64,000 nt of DNA from Pogonophryne albipinna (Eukaryota; Chordata; Actinopteri; Perciformes; Artedidraconidae), in contig CM053256.1 of NCBI GenBank assembly GCA_028583405.1, positions 13,443,087 to 13,507,086 on the forward strand, read 5' to 3'. Position numbers and translations under genes: made by a program. Shown here in pieces: positions 21,993-32,797 of this stretch; positions within the stretch are counted from its first letter, which is position 1; each line of letters starts with the position of its first letter. The notes beneath the pieces are model-generated. The model did not search any database, was not told the DNA's origin, and worked only from the letters and a program-made list of their open reading frames with translations.

Positions 21993-23240
21993 TCAGGTAG
22001 TCTTTGTCCTCCAGACTCGCCCTTTGCTCATTCTCAGGTCTGAACATACCAAACGACCAAGGAGCTGGACCAGGATGCATGGCTGAGGTGTGTTTGTCAC
22101 TTTGCACTCCTTGCATTTAAGTGCTGCCTCGCAATCTTTGGCAATATGCTTTGTGGATTCACAACATCGAAAGCAGATGGATTTCTCCTTTGAATAGGTT
22201 ATTCTCTCATCAAGATGTCTTCCTCGAAACCAACGGCATTTTGACAGTGGATGAGGCTTGTTATGCACTGGGCATTGTTTGTCTGGTTCCTCTGTCTTGA
22301 TAGCTGAGCTAGACTGTGAGGCAGAAGAAGTCACTTCAGTTTTCCTAACTGAAACAGCTGTTCTCGGAGTGTATTTAGTTGTTCTATCCACTCTAATGTC
22401 ACATTGGGAAGAGGAGAGACTGAATGCAAAAATTGGATCATTTCTGATATTTGCCTGGGCACATACAAATGTCACAAAGAAGCTGAAAGGTGGGAAAGGC
22501 ACAAGATAATCTTCCTTATACCTGGAGCCTTGCGTTACCCAGCACTCTCGTAGGTTGTAAGGAAGCTTTTCCACTATTGGATTAACACCTCTTGCAGTGT
22601 CCAAATATGCTAGGCCAGGCAGGAATCCACCAGATTTAGCGGCATCTATCTCCAGTAGCAAGTCACCTAACTCTCTGAGCTGGTGGATGTCTTTGTTTGA
22701 GATGGTCGGAAATGTCTCTATTCGTTTTAGAAGGGCATTTTCGATCACTTCTGGGCATCCATAACATTCCTCTAAGCGCCGCCATATCATATTGACACCT
22801 GCTGTGGGGTTATGAATGTGCACTGACCTTATCCGCTTTGCATGTGCTACTGACTCCGGTCCAAGCCATTTGACAAGGAGGTAGAGCTCTTCGTGGTCAA
22901 ACAGATACAGCTCCCTTGTAACTGCTTGGAATGATGATTTCCATGCCCAGTAATTTTCTGGACGATCATCAAAGGCAAGGAGCCCAGAACTCACCATCTC
23001 TTTTCTCACGAGATACTGAGCAAGATCAGGAGTATGAGGAGTTGGAGCTGAGTAGTTATTTGGAATGAATGCTGGAGAGACAGGAAGAGATGCAGTGTAG
23101 GTCCTCAGTGGGTTTGTGCTCATCTGCACACTTGTGTGGCCAATGTATGCCCTGCTGTCCGTTGTTGTGAGAAGCGAGTTTCTGTGTTTCCACGTCTTGA
23201 AACTGTTGGTGAGTGTTTTGTAAAAATGAATGTTTATCAA
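21993..23240 (-). pseudogene. BEL/Pao gag with zinc knuckle (fragment)
   Basis: An open minus-strand frame of 415 codons. The middle carries a gag-type segment (LVKWLGPESVAHAKRIRS, then WRRLEECYGCPEVIE). The C-terminal part has a Cys-His nucleic-acid-binding region: CPVHNKPHPLSKCRWF, then the zinc knuckle CFRCCESTKHIAKDC (CX2CX5HX4C), then CKEC. This fits the capsid/nucleocapsid part of a BEL/Pao retrotransposon. The N-terminal 30 or so codons read in the wrong frame; upstream gag continues in another frame (23056-23361), so the element carries frameshifts. It joins the protease region at 20518 once the hAT insertion is discounted. Confidence 0.78.
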
Positions 23241-23407
23241 TGTATTCTGTTGTGCGTCTTGCTGGATCCTCCTGAGCTACATCCTGTAACTCACCAAGAT
23301 GTTCTTCTTCCAAATCTGCTGCAGCTGCTTCAAATATGGCTGCCTCTTTAGATGCGGCCACAGCTTTACTTTCCAGCTTCGTAAAGGTTTGCCTCCACCT
23401 CTGCTTT

Positions 23408-23590
23408 CTACCTCATCATGGCTGCCTCCCTTTCTGCGAAGGATACCTTTATTTTTGCTGCTTCGGCTTTAGCTCTTGCCCTTGTCGCTGCAGCACTGGC
23501 AGATGACTTGCTTGACCTTGTTGATGACCTGTGACTTGAGGCCCGGGACCTGGTCTCCACAGACCGGAGTTCTTCTTCCTGGTCATTCAT
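23408..23590 (-). pseudogene. BEL/Pao gag N-terminal segment
   Basis: About 60 codons starting MNDQEEELRSVETRSRASSH, then Ser/Ala/Arg-rich sequence. This is typical of the charged N-terminus of fish BEL/Pao gag proteins. A stop codon at 23408 interrupts it before the frame used at 23056-23361. The 5' LTR, if any, would be at higher coordinates, but I could not define it. Confidence 0.6.
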
Positions 23591-23599
23591 CTTACTGCT

Positions 23600-24981
23600 G
23601 TCTGATGAATGAGTCTTTAGGTTGAAGTAGTAGCGTGCTGATCACAGAATTATTTTGCTGCCTTTCCAGCTGAGTAGTGTCTTTTTACTATTCTGCCCTT
23701 GCGTATGCATCGTACTGCATAGCTTAACAGATAGCGACAAAGCCTCAGAAGACAGTTGTTGAGTTGACCATTTACTGAGGCTTGACATTTTAAAACTGCA
23801 AGAATAAACAGAAAAATACAACACAAGTTACACAATTGAAATAATACATGTGCAACATAATGCAAATAGAGTGCAGTATAATCAACAGCCTATGCTAAGA
23901 ATGAGCTATGTCCGTTAGCTTAACAGCTAGTTAGCTTAGCTTATCTTAAACATTGAAACCACACAATCAATTAAACCACATTTTTGAAACACATACCTTG
24001 GCACACAGGTAAGTTTGTATACTTAAAGACAGATCTACTCCAAGGATTAAAACAAAAATGATCTGTGGCAGAGAACTGAGCTACAATGTGCTCTGCATGG
24101 CTTTGCTGTGTAAACTAAAACACAAGGGGAGTCGCGCTATTTGGTGCCTTAAAGCTACAGTACCGACTTTTGCCACTAGGGGGTGCCAATACACAAGTTT
24201 TGATAACAGTTAAATATTATTTTGATAATAAAATATATTTCAATGTTTATGAACTTCATACTGTTCATTCATATTCTGATTGTCTTTGTAGCTCACTGTT
24301 GAAATAAAAAAAAAATTACAATTACAAAATAATTATATCACACTTTTATAACACACTTGTTCTGCAATAATATGTTTTATGTTTCCTGTCATTTTTGTTA
24401 GGAAAGGACATGCCTGAAAGACACGACTCACCATTTTCTCCTTCTCTGAGGGTCCAGAAGAACATCCAAGAGGAAAATTAAAAGCTGATGTTATGAGATT
24501 TTAAGATCAGTCCAGGACATTCACTAAGAAACTACTTTTATTGTGAAAACAAAGATCTGCACACCGAATATTTGTAGTCTATCAGGGCCATCATTTGTTT
24601 GTGACGCTGCACCTCAGAGAAGGTGTGGTTATTGTAAGGCTTATAAAGTGTGGCGAAAAACATAGTCAGCTGATCAAATGCACCTATTTCCACATCTACA
24701 CTCCATCAGCTGATTATTTCTATGTGCCTCACTTTATGAGCTTCACAACACTTGTGCCTTGTACCGCAGAGTTTGCAACGTCACAAATAAATGGGGCCAA
24801 TCTTCAGTCAGATGTGAATGTGTAATCTAACATTTTCAGTAAGAGTAATGGACCAAATGAGTGCAAATACAAATTGAATTTATTGAAATGTGAACCAAAA
24901 GTTAATCAAAAATGTTTTAAATAAAAAGCACATATGGACAGAATGTGTAAACCTATTAAATGTATAAGTTAACACATTTAG
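23600..24981. other. No gene recognised
   Basis: The 23600-24120 part may include the untranslated leader or LTR of the BEL/Pao fragment, but no paired LTR is visible. A TTTATT at 24878 reads AATAAA on the minus strand and could serve the candidate exon at 24982-25177. Confidence 0.4.
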
Positions 24982-25177
24982 TCAAATAAAGTGGCAGACA
25001 AGGCCTGTGCAGTTGGTGTCAGCTTTGCCCAGCATGGGCTCCTCCATCAGGCCTTGTCCTCCTCGCAAAGGAAAGACCCTCAGTCCTCTCCGGCCAAACC
25101 AACAGTCCATCACACGAAGGTTTCTCCCTGAAGTCTCCGCAGCTCTCTGGAAACCACGCTGTCTCAATCCGTCCACA
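24982..25177 (-). CDS. Candidate terminal exon, hypothetical protein
   Basis: On the minus strand a pyrimidine-rich acceptor (TTTTTCCCCTCTCATATTCAG) precedes 65 open codons ending in TGA at 24984-24982. A polyadenylation signal lies about 100 bp downstream. The peptide contains GFQRAAETSGRNLRVMDCWF and ends CTGLVCHFI. I do not recognise the family and found no upstream exon. It could be a decayed gene, a transposon exon or chance. Confidence 0.28.
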
Positions 25178-25560
25178 CTGAATATGAGAGGGGAAAAATG
25201 AAAATAATAAATGCTAGACAATAAGAAATATAAAGTTAACCGTTGAGTTGCTCAGTTTTTTTAGATTGTCAATACTATTACTGTATAACTAATATATCAG
25301 GTTAAGAGGTACCTTCAAATAAAGATTGGTCTTTAAATACATTTAGTTGATTTTGTCTTTTGAATTGTTTGTCTAAAGTCAAGGATCTAGAACTGGTACT
25401 TGTAGTTTTAATGATACAGTCTGGTTTTAATGCTGTTTGGAAGAGGCATCACAGGTAAGAGCACTATAGCAATCATCACATGTACCTTAGCTTGACTTAG
25501 ATGTATTAAACGTATAATTAAGTACGGGGCCCCCCTGGTGACATTGGTGATAAAAATATG
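25178..25560. other. No feature recognised
   Basis: AT-rich sequence without a supported gene or transposon end. Confidence 0.4.
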
Positions 25561-25657
25561 AATACGTTGCCACGTATTAATAATGCGTGGCCACTAATTA
25601 AAAATGCGTGGCCACGAGTTAATAATGCGTGGCCACAAATTAGTTATTATGTTCCCA
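25561..25657 (+). repeat. Minisatellite of about 21 bp (ATGCGTGGCCAC unit)
   Basis: Four to five diverged units carrying TAATGCGTGGCCAC, separated by AATTA-like spacers. The array was split by the hAT element at 25666; its last unit (TAATGCGTTGCCACA) lies beyond the insertion at 26812-26826. Confidence 0.75.
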
Positions 25658-25665
25658 CGAATTAG

Positions 25666-26803
25666 CAGTGGCGAGCCGTCAGGGCCCTCTAGGCCCTCTG
25701 TGAGGGCCTAAGATATTCTAAAAAATAATATTTGAAAACATTAATAAAAAAAACATGTTTTTTTTTTGTTTTTTTATTATATTTTTTTGTTGTTACATTT
25801 TTCATTAGTTTTACCAAAATAACTTGATTTAATTGTATTTAAAATAATATTTCCAAAGAAATAAATCCTTCGAATCTGCCTGTTCAGTTTCTGTTGGAAT
25901 GTGAAGGGTTAAATGCCATCTCTGCGAGTTATGTGAAGACGGGAGGGCTTGTTGGTCACTCTTTACATTCACAGAGGGCCCGCTATAGTAACTCAATGAG
26001 AGAGTAATGTCAAATGACAGTACAATTGACCAATCACATCTTCCCTCTAAATGGGCGGGCTTTATTTTCGCGGACTTTATGACAAGTTCCGCCCGCTGTG
26101 AGGTCTATGCAAGTGGTGCAGTGACGCATCCTAAAACCCGGAAGTAAGCTGCGCTCGGATTCCCTCGACAGAAAGCAATGGGATTTCTCCATAGGGTTTT
26201 GGAAAATAGCTCGAAATAAGGTCTGTGGAAAACGAACCTGTTAGATAAATGCACGTTTTGTTCAGCCGGATAATATCCACATGTCTACCCTACTTTTATT
26301 ATTTTCTAATCATAAATCTAATCGATAGATTTATGATTAGCATAAGTTCGTTCATGATGGCTCACTTCAGTGATAGTGATGACATCATTGCGAAATTATT
26401 AACCGAGTCATTTTCAAGATTGAGTTACAATGATAAACTGGAGTGGCAAAGGATCAGCTGAATGACCCGCAAGTGCTTCATCCAAAAGGACAGGAGGATG
26501 GACTTTGTGTTTAAGTGATTTGATCATCAAAGGTAGGCCTAAGTCATTTTCAATGTGGGCCGCCGTGCCGACTTAATTCATTTGTAATTGTTACTTGGCT
26601 GTGGGTGCCCTGTCATGATAGGTGTTTATATAAATGGTGTTGTTTTGTGTGGTAGAGGGTCACTGTCATTGATGCGTTTTGCACCCCGGGCCGCTGTTTT
26701 GATATTCCGCTGAAGTATACGCTGTGACGTAATATCTCTTCTTTTGTTTCGAGGTAAGGGGGGGGTCAGAGGGCCTAGGTATAAAAGTCACGGCTCGCCA
26801 CTG
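25666..26803. mobile_element. Non-autonomous hAT element, 1138 bp
   Basis: CGAATTAG is duplicated at 25658-25665 and 26804-26811. Ends are CAGTGGCGAGCCGTCA and the inverse of CAGTGGCGAGCCGTGA. A second pair of complementary blocks (GAGGGCCT near each end) extends the inverted structure. No transposase. It includes a 35-bp palindrome at 26306-26340. A related interior segment is at the end of the window (63932-64000). Confidence 0.87.
26306..26340. repeat. Perfect inverted repeat, 14-bp arms
   Basis: CTAATCATAAATCT, a 7-bp spacer (AATCGAT), then the exact complement AGATTTATGATTAG. It could form a hairpin within the hAT element. Confidence 0.9.
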
Positions 26804-26826
26804 CGAATTAGTAATGCGTTGCCACA

Positions 26827-27215
26827 CAATAATTATTGAGGCTAAGGTAAGTAGCTACTGCTACTGACCATGCTACAGATGTTAGTGCAAAATCTACAGC
26901 TCCTCTACCACAACCATCAGCAACAAGTGGACATGGAGAACTACATGAACTACATGTAGCTAAATCAACCGAGGAGAATAAACAGAAGGGCAACCAGGCA
27001 ACCATGGCAACCATGCTCGGGGGGTCTTCTTCGCTGCTTTTGGTGTATTTTGTGGCGGAAGTACAGCGCCACTTACAGGCCCGGCATATGTGCGACAGCG
27101 TCTCCAGCGGGTCGATCGGTCTCAAAGTGTTTCTTGAGCCGATACCATGTGGACAGAAGACTTTTATGATATCGAATTCGGTTCGCTCTCCATTTCGTCT
27201 CCGTGTAAACGGAGC
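26827..27215 (+). mobile_element. Transposon-derived sequence at the 5' breakpoint of duplication copy 2
   Basis: 26970-27115 matches 47115-47226 in the TTAA element at 46503 (shared AATAAACAGAAGGGCAACCA and TACAGCGCCACTTACAGG). The 26870-26970 part reads as open sequence rich in Ser, Thr, Gln and Pro, of unknown origin. This insertion or rearrangement replaced nearly all of receptor A'. Confidence 0.55.
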
Positions 27216-27216
27216 C

Positions 27217-27270
27217 TCAATGGTCACGAGTCGGAGCAAAGACAAGTCTGTTTCTGATGCAGAGGTATAA
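27217..27270 (+). pseudogene. Receptor A' remnant (17 C-terminal codons)
   Basis: The last 17 codons and stop of receptor A are repeated with one silent change (GCC to GCA), followed by the same 3' UTR with AATAAA at 27597-27602. Everything upstream of CTCAATGG is unrelated transposon sequence. It shows that the duplicated unit once included receptor A. Confidence 0.92.
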
Positions 27271-29413
27271 AGATGTCAATGATATGGATACTGTAATTGT
27301 ACATAGATGTCACTGTATATAACAAATTACTAAGCTTTGGTTTTGGAGCTAAGCTTGAAGACCCTCAAGGCGATATGTAAACATTGTGTAAGTTTTAAAC
27401 ATAGCACCTGGTACTGGTACCTGTATTGATATTAGTTACATGATTAACAACTTCACCCAAAGTATTTACAATCTGTTGGAGCAGACTATGTTAATATTAT
27501 ACTACAACTTCTAGATTTTTTAATGCATTTGAGAGATAATGCATTTTGAAACTATGGCAAGTTATAATATAATGGACTACTGTTTCCTTGCCATAGAATA
27601 AAGTATGTTTTAAACTAGCATATTGAAAATCAATAGCAATTAACTGAGGAACTTGCCCTTCAAACTTCTGAACCAATGCATCCAAGATGCAACAAAAGGC
27701 CATCTTTGGGTTCATAAAGGGAAATTAAGTGGGCTGATACTTACACTTGGTGTTCTTATTATTCATTTATTCTGTATAATAATACTCATTAAAAATCATT
27801 CATGTTATGTCTATTTTTCATGTTGTTTAACATTCAACTGCTACATGTCTACTGCATGCTTTAAACATTTCTTTAATCATTTTTATTCAGCTCTAGGAAA
27901 GGCTAATGTAAGCCTAATAATAACCTTTTCAATGTGTGCTTAAAATAGCAGCTACATTGTATACTTGGCATCGATTGATCTTTAAATCATAGTGATTTTA
28001 AAAGTGCATAAGTCAATGTGAGTAAATCCATAATGTGTAATAATCTGATCATTTAAATGTATAATTTTCTGATTCACAGATTTATTTTTATTATCGAGCA
28101 AACACATTTTCTTTAAAAATAACCCTTTCCCAGAGCCAAGGAGGCCATGTACTTGTGTCTTGATTTGTAACTGCCTAAAAAGATAATATATCCAGTTTAC
28201 AATCAAAAAAGACAGAATATTATCTATTTAAAAGCAATCAGTGAATATTTGGCATGTTTGATAACATCAATTAACTATTTTTGATGGAATATAAGGGAAT
28301 GGCAAACATTTTCTATGATTTGTATGACTTTGGTATGGTGTGGCAGATGTGATTTAACATGAAGTTTCTATACAATATTTTATATTATTTAAACAATGTA
28401 AATGATAAAACTTTTTAGTTTTAGACATGTCCAAATGTACCAAGAGTCCATAGAAGCTGATAAAGACTGCTTTTGTGTTGTTACCATTATTTTCATTATT
28501 AAAATGTTATTTCACTTGACTGTTTCCATTTCATAATCACCACTGAACTCCGTCAAATAGTGAGCCTCTTATCTCTTTATCCTTTGTCGATCTAAATAAT
28601 CTGGTGTCACACAAAATAAAAAGTTATCGTAAAAATAAACCAAACACAGGATGAACTTATTTGTATAAGTTGTTATTGTTGGTGTTATAAGATTTGGCCA
28701 GTAGAGGGAGCTGTTTCACACATCAGGCGCTTCTCAGATCAAGGACAGAAAACTTCAAGAGGGAAAAGACAACACTTGATTCATCAGCAGCCTTTGATAT
28801 AGACCTACCTCTAATAGTGCTAAAGAATTTGTAGCACTGTTTGCAGCATTAAAGCCATTCAGTCAAGTAGTCAGGAAGTGGGAAAATCATCAGTCTTTTG
28901 TGATTATGTATAAATATTTTGAGTAGGCTTTCAGTGCTAGACTCTGTAATTATGGCTTCTACCTTTGGTCCTACAATTCAGATGAAACGTTAATGGTGAA
29001 TTTGTAGGTGACAAAGTATTTATGATAACTTATTTCTAAATAAATAAATACATTCCTTATGTAAAGACTATACAAACCTTATACAAAGTATTTTGTAAGT
29101 CATTGTGAGCTTTAAGTTGTTGTTTAATATGATCTAAAAGTAAAGATAAGTGTTGGCCAATACTCTGCTGCTAATGAGGGTAGTATACTGTGAATTGTAG
29201 ACATGTTTAAATAAAGTCCAAACTAGTGAGTTCAGATACTAAACAGCTCCAATAATGTCTGCAAAAAGTCCACTTACTAAGTTATAGTTTATCAATTGGA
29301 TTGATAAAAGCTGAAATTCATCGATGGGATCAACTTCAAATGAAAGTTAAACGTTAGGAATGAAGGAAAATTCAAAAGTATGTTTTATGGTATGGTGCTA
29401 TTTATATAATTTA

Positions 29414-29463
<50 letters not shown>

Positions 29464-30306
29464 CTACTCTGAAAGAGTCAGTGCCTCACCAGCCATGAAC
29501 CTCACCGCACGTCACTGACGTATACACACACACTCGCGAGCTTCCCCTCCAAACGAAAATATCTTCCCTCCGTAGTATTTTGATCATATTACTAGTAGTA
29601 GTAATATTAGTATAGCAGTGGTAGTAGTTCAAAGTGTTGCCAAGACTTACTTTGGAAGCGATGTGTGCTTCTTCAAAATGTTGCCTATATGAGGAAGCAC
29701 TTGTGAGTAAAGACCAACTGCAGTGTCACGATGTCTTTCAAAATATGAAAGGAAATTAGCTTGATATTATAAAACAGGATGAAACTAGAGTGGTTGAACT
29801 TCCCTTATACTAATATTTATCAAAACAACATGACAGAGGAAGAAACAATCTGATTTCAGTTCTCTTTTGGCTTGCACGGACGGACGTACAGAGACAGCAC
29901 AGTACATGTCTCCAGCTTCTAGTTGAAATTGTAAAGCAGGGAGTAAACTGCTACTTTATTAAACTGTTGGGAAACTAAATTATTAAAAGATGATGCTCCG
30001 ACTTTCTTGCACAGGCTAAAGGGAGGGGGCATTAGAATATCCAACCTACGTGTTGTTGATTTGACTGACAAATGTATACAGTATGTGCCACTAAAAACAG
30101 TAACATGTAGCATTCTTCACTTATTTTGCACTGTATAAATCATATCAATAAAGCCAATATGTTGTTTTAGAAAATGAGGAGAAAATGTAATTACAGTGCT
30201 TAAATAGTTTAAATGTGACCGTTGAATATTGAATAGACTACCCACAGGTTAGCTAATATTATTCTGCCAACCTTATTACTTCTGCTACAGATTAATCCTC
30301 AACCAA
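27271..30306 (+). other. Flank between receptor A' remnant and receptor B'
   Basis: Copy of 9052-12142. No independent gene is supported. It contains the (TAG)16 array, a hAT terminal fragment (about 29468-29516) and the upstream module of receptor B. The sequence around 30236-30246 joins directly where copy 1 has about 76 extra bases. Confidence 0.65.
29414..29461 (+). repeat. (TAG)16 microsatellite
   Basis: Sixteen perfect TAG units, four more than in the partner array at 11181. Confidence 0.9.
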
Positions 30307-32454
30307 ATGGAGAACTTCAAGGAAGGTATGTGTACGATTTTATTAAACTAGATTAATCTGAAGAGGTTGTTGAAAGGGAACATGAACATTGATTTTGGGT
30401 TGACGAAGGATTTTGGGTTATTGAAAATGCTTCAATATAAATAATAAAGCTAATAATTTAAATGTATACTGAAACTAAATCACTTTATTTCAGATGGCTT
30501 ACTTGTTTGTGGGCCAAACTGAAAACAGTTTGTACATTTTTAAGCTTTTGGTCAACAAAACATGTTCCTATAGCATATGGCAATTTAGATTTGTATCTCT
30601 TTTGTTTTTGTGAAACACCTTTGTTACAGTTTGGTGTAATAATGTACAAGAAAAAAGAAGAGAGAAAACTTACAGTTAACAAGTTTCAGTGTCAGTGAAA
30701 ATAGTCAAACACGCAAAGAACAGTACCTATTTTAAAGGTCTGGAGAGTAGACGCTTTGTTTGGACTTTAGATGACATTACACATTATTCCATGAGAGTGC
30801 AGCACTGACAGCAAAGGCATTTCTTAGATTAACCTCAGGGGAGAACAAGCATGTTCATGTCTGAAATCCCCATAGCCTACACCACAGAGAGAGGCAGTTG
30901 ATATTTAAGCTTGAGTTAAAGTTTATCAGCAATCATGTCTATACATCATTTAATGTTAATTTATCATCAAGTCAAATGACAAGATTTTATTCAGAAGTTT
31001 TCTGTGCAATTCTGTGATTTGGGTAATCTCGTATTTTATTTTAAAAAATTCTTTGAATCTCCAGACTTGCAGGGATTTTGCTTTAGAGGTGGGAGTTTTA
31101 TCCAATTGATTTTTGATGTACTAAAATTGTATTATTATTATTATTAAAAGAGTAGCATAATGCATCTTGCAATACATGAATTATAGACAGGATAAGCAAC
31201 ACAGTATTAAACAGTATTGTTTATGTAAAGATGGATTATATACATATATATATGGATTCTTTGCTTTTACTGTGATCGATTATGTTACACTTCAAGACTT
31301 GCTTGAGACCTTTCTTCATGTTGTTTTCTCATATCGCTATTGCAGGTTTCAATGCAACAATGGAGATGACCGCTACCCCTTCTTATAACATCAACACAAC
31401 AGACGTGTCTGAAAATAATGGCTCTGTGTTTACTGACAAGTATGCTGATCTGAGAGAGTCTCTCAACACCATGTCCCTTGTAATTTACTGCCTGACCTTT
31501 GTTCTCGGTGTGCTCGGGAATGGAGTGGTTATCTGGGTGACCGTATTCAAGATGAAGAAAACAGTTACCACAGTTTGGTTCCTCAACCTCGCCATAGCCG
31601 ACTTCATCTTCACAGCATGTTTACCGCTGAGTGTTGTTTACATAGCTCAGAATTTTCACTGGCCCTTCGGCAAGTTCATGTGCAAGCTGAACAGAACTAT
31701 AAGCTTTCTGAACATCTTTGCCAGTGTCTACATCCTGATGGTGATCAGTGTGGACAGATGTGTGTCTGTGGTGTGGCCCGTCTGGGCCCAGAACCACCGA
31801 AGTGTACGCAAGGCGTCCTGTGTGAGTCTGGGTGTTTGGGTACTGGCTCTGACTCTCAGCGCTCCATACTTCGTGTTTAGGGACACTGCGCCATCATATT
31901 TATATCAAGACATCATCAATTGCTTCGACAACTATGCTCTTTCTGATGACTATGTAACAGAATCTGTGAATCAGCTGCGTCTGTTACGTCATCAGGCCAT
32001 GACCATCACCCAGCTCCTCCTGGGATTCGTTGTCCCCTTCACTGTCATTGTCTCCTGCTATGCTCTGATAATCCATCGTCTCAGAAGAAACCGCACCCTG
32101 GCCAGCCAATCAAGTCGTCCTTTTAAGATCATCGCTGCAGCTATCACCACTTTTTTCCTGTGCTGGGCTCCTTTTCACATCATGGCTTTAATTGAGCTGG
32201 TGAATTCCTCTCAACGCAGTGAAACATTAGGCTATGTCATCACCATTGGGGTCCCTATAGCAACCAACCTGGCCTTTCTCAACAGTTGCCTAAACCCACT
32301 GCTGTATGTGTTCATGGGCCAAGATTTCAAGAATAAGGTCTGTAAATCCATCCTGGCTGTACTGGAGACTGCCTTCCAGGAGGAAGTCTCAGGGTCCCAC
32401 AGTGACACACAGTCAGGGGACACCAGACGATCAGCTCTTAGTACTGAAGTATAG
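30307..32454 (+). CDS. cmklr1-like: Receptor B': chemerin receptor-like (CMKLR1 family) GPCR
   Basis: Two coding exons, 30307-30325 and 31346-32454, encode 375 residues. The layout matches receptor B: 19-nt exon 1, donor GTATGT, acceptor TTGCAG, phase 1. All family marks are present: three N-terminal sequons, the loop disulfide cysteines (119, 199), DRC 143-145, CWAP 279-282, NPLLY 323-327. Helix 8 is full length (GQDFKNKVCKS), unlike B. I count 12 replacement and 2 silent base changes against B, most of the replacements in helices 2, 4 and 6 and the loops, including Met to Gln at the extracellular end of helix 2. AATAAA is at 32604-32609. It appears intact and probably functions as a chemoattractant-type receptor with altered specificity; that last point is inference. 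Confidence 0.88.
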
Positions 32455-32789
32455 GGTTGTCAATGACATGAAGGAACAAATACTGGAACTGTATGAAGCA
32501 AATTATCTTGACACAAATGTAAATGTCTATTGAAAATCCCTTTTTCTTTGCTTTTGTTGTCTTCATATCAGGACCCTCAAGACAAGCTGTAAACATTGTG
32601 CCAAATAAAAGCATTTAGGCCTGATATAGTCTGACTTGTGAGTTTTATATTAACTTTAAGTACAATTAAATAGTAAATTGTGATGCCTTTGTGTGCTAAA
32701 AATGTGTTTGCAAATGGCCACAAGAGATCTGCAGTTCTGTGGTTGGTTGGTTGGTTGTTGAATCACAGCAGTGCCTTAACCATAATAGA
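32455..32789 (+). other. 3' flank of receptor B'
   Basis: Same as 14254-14590 with few changes, ending at the hAT insertion target GATAAAAG. Confidence 0.7.
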
Positions 32790-32797
32790 GATAAAAG

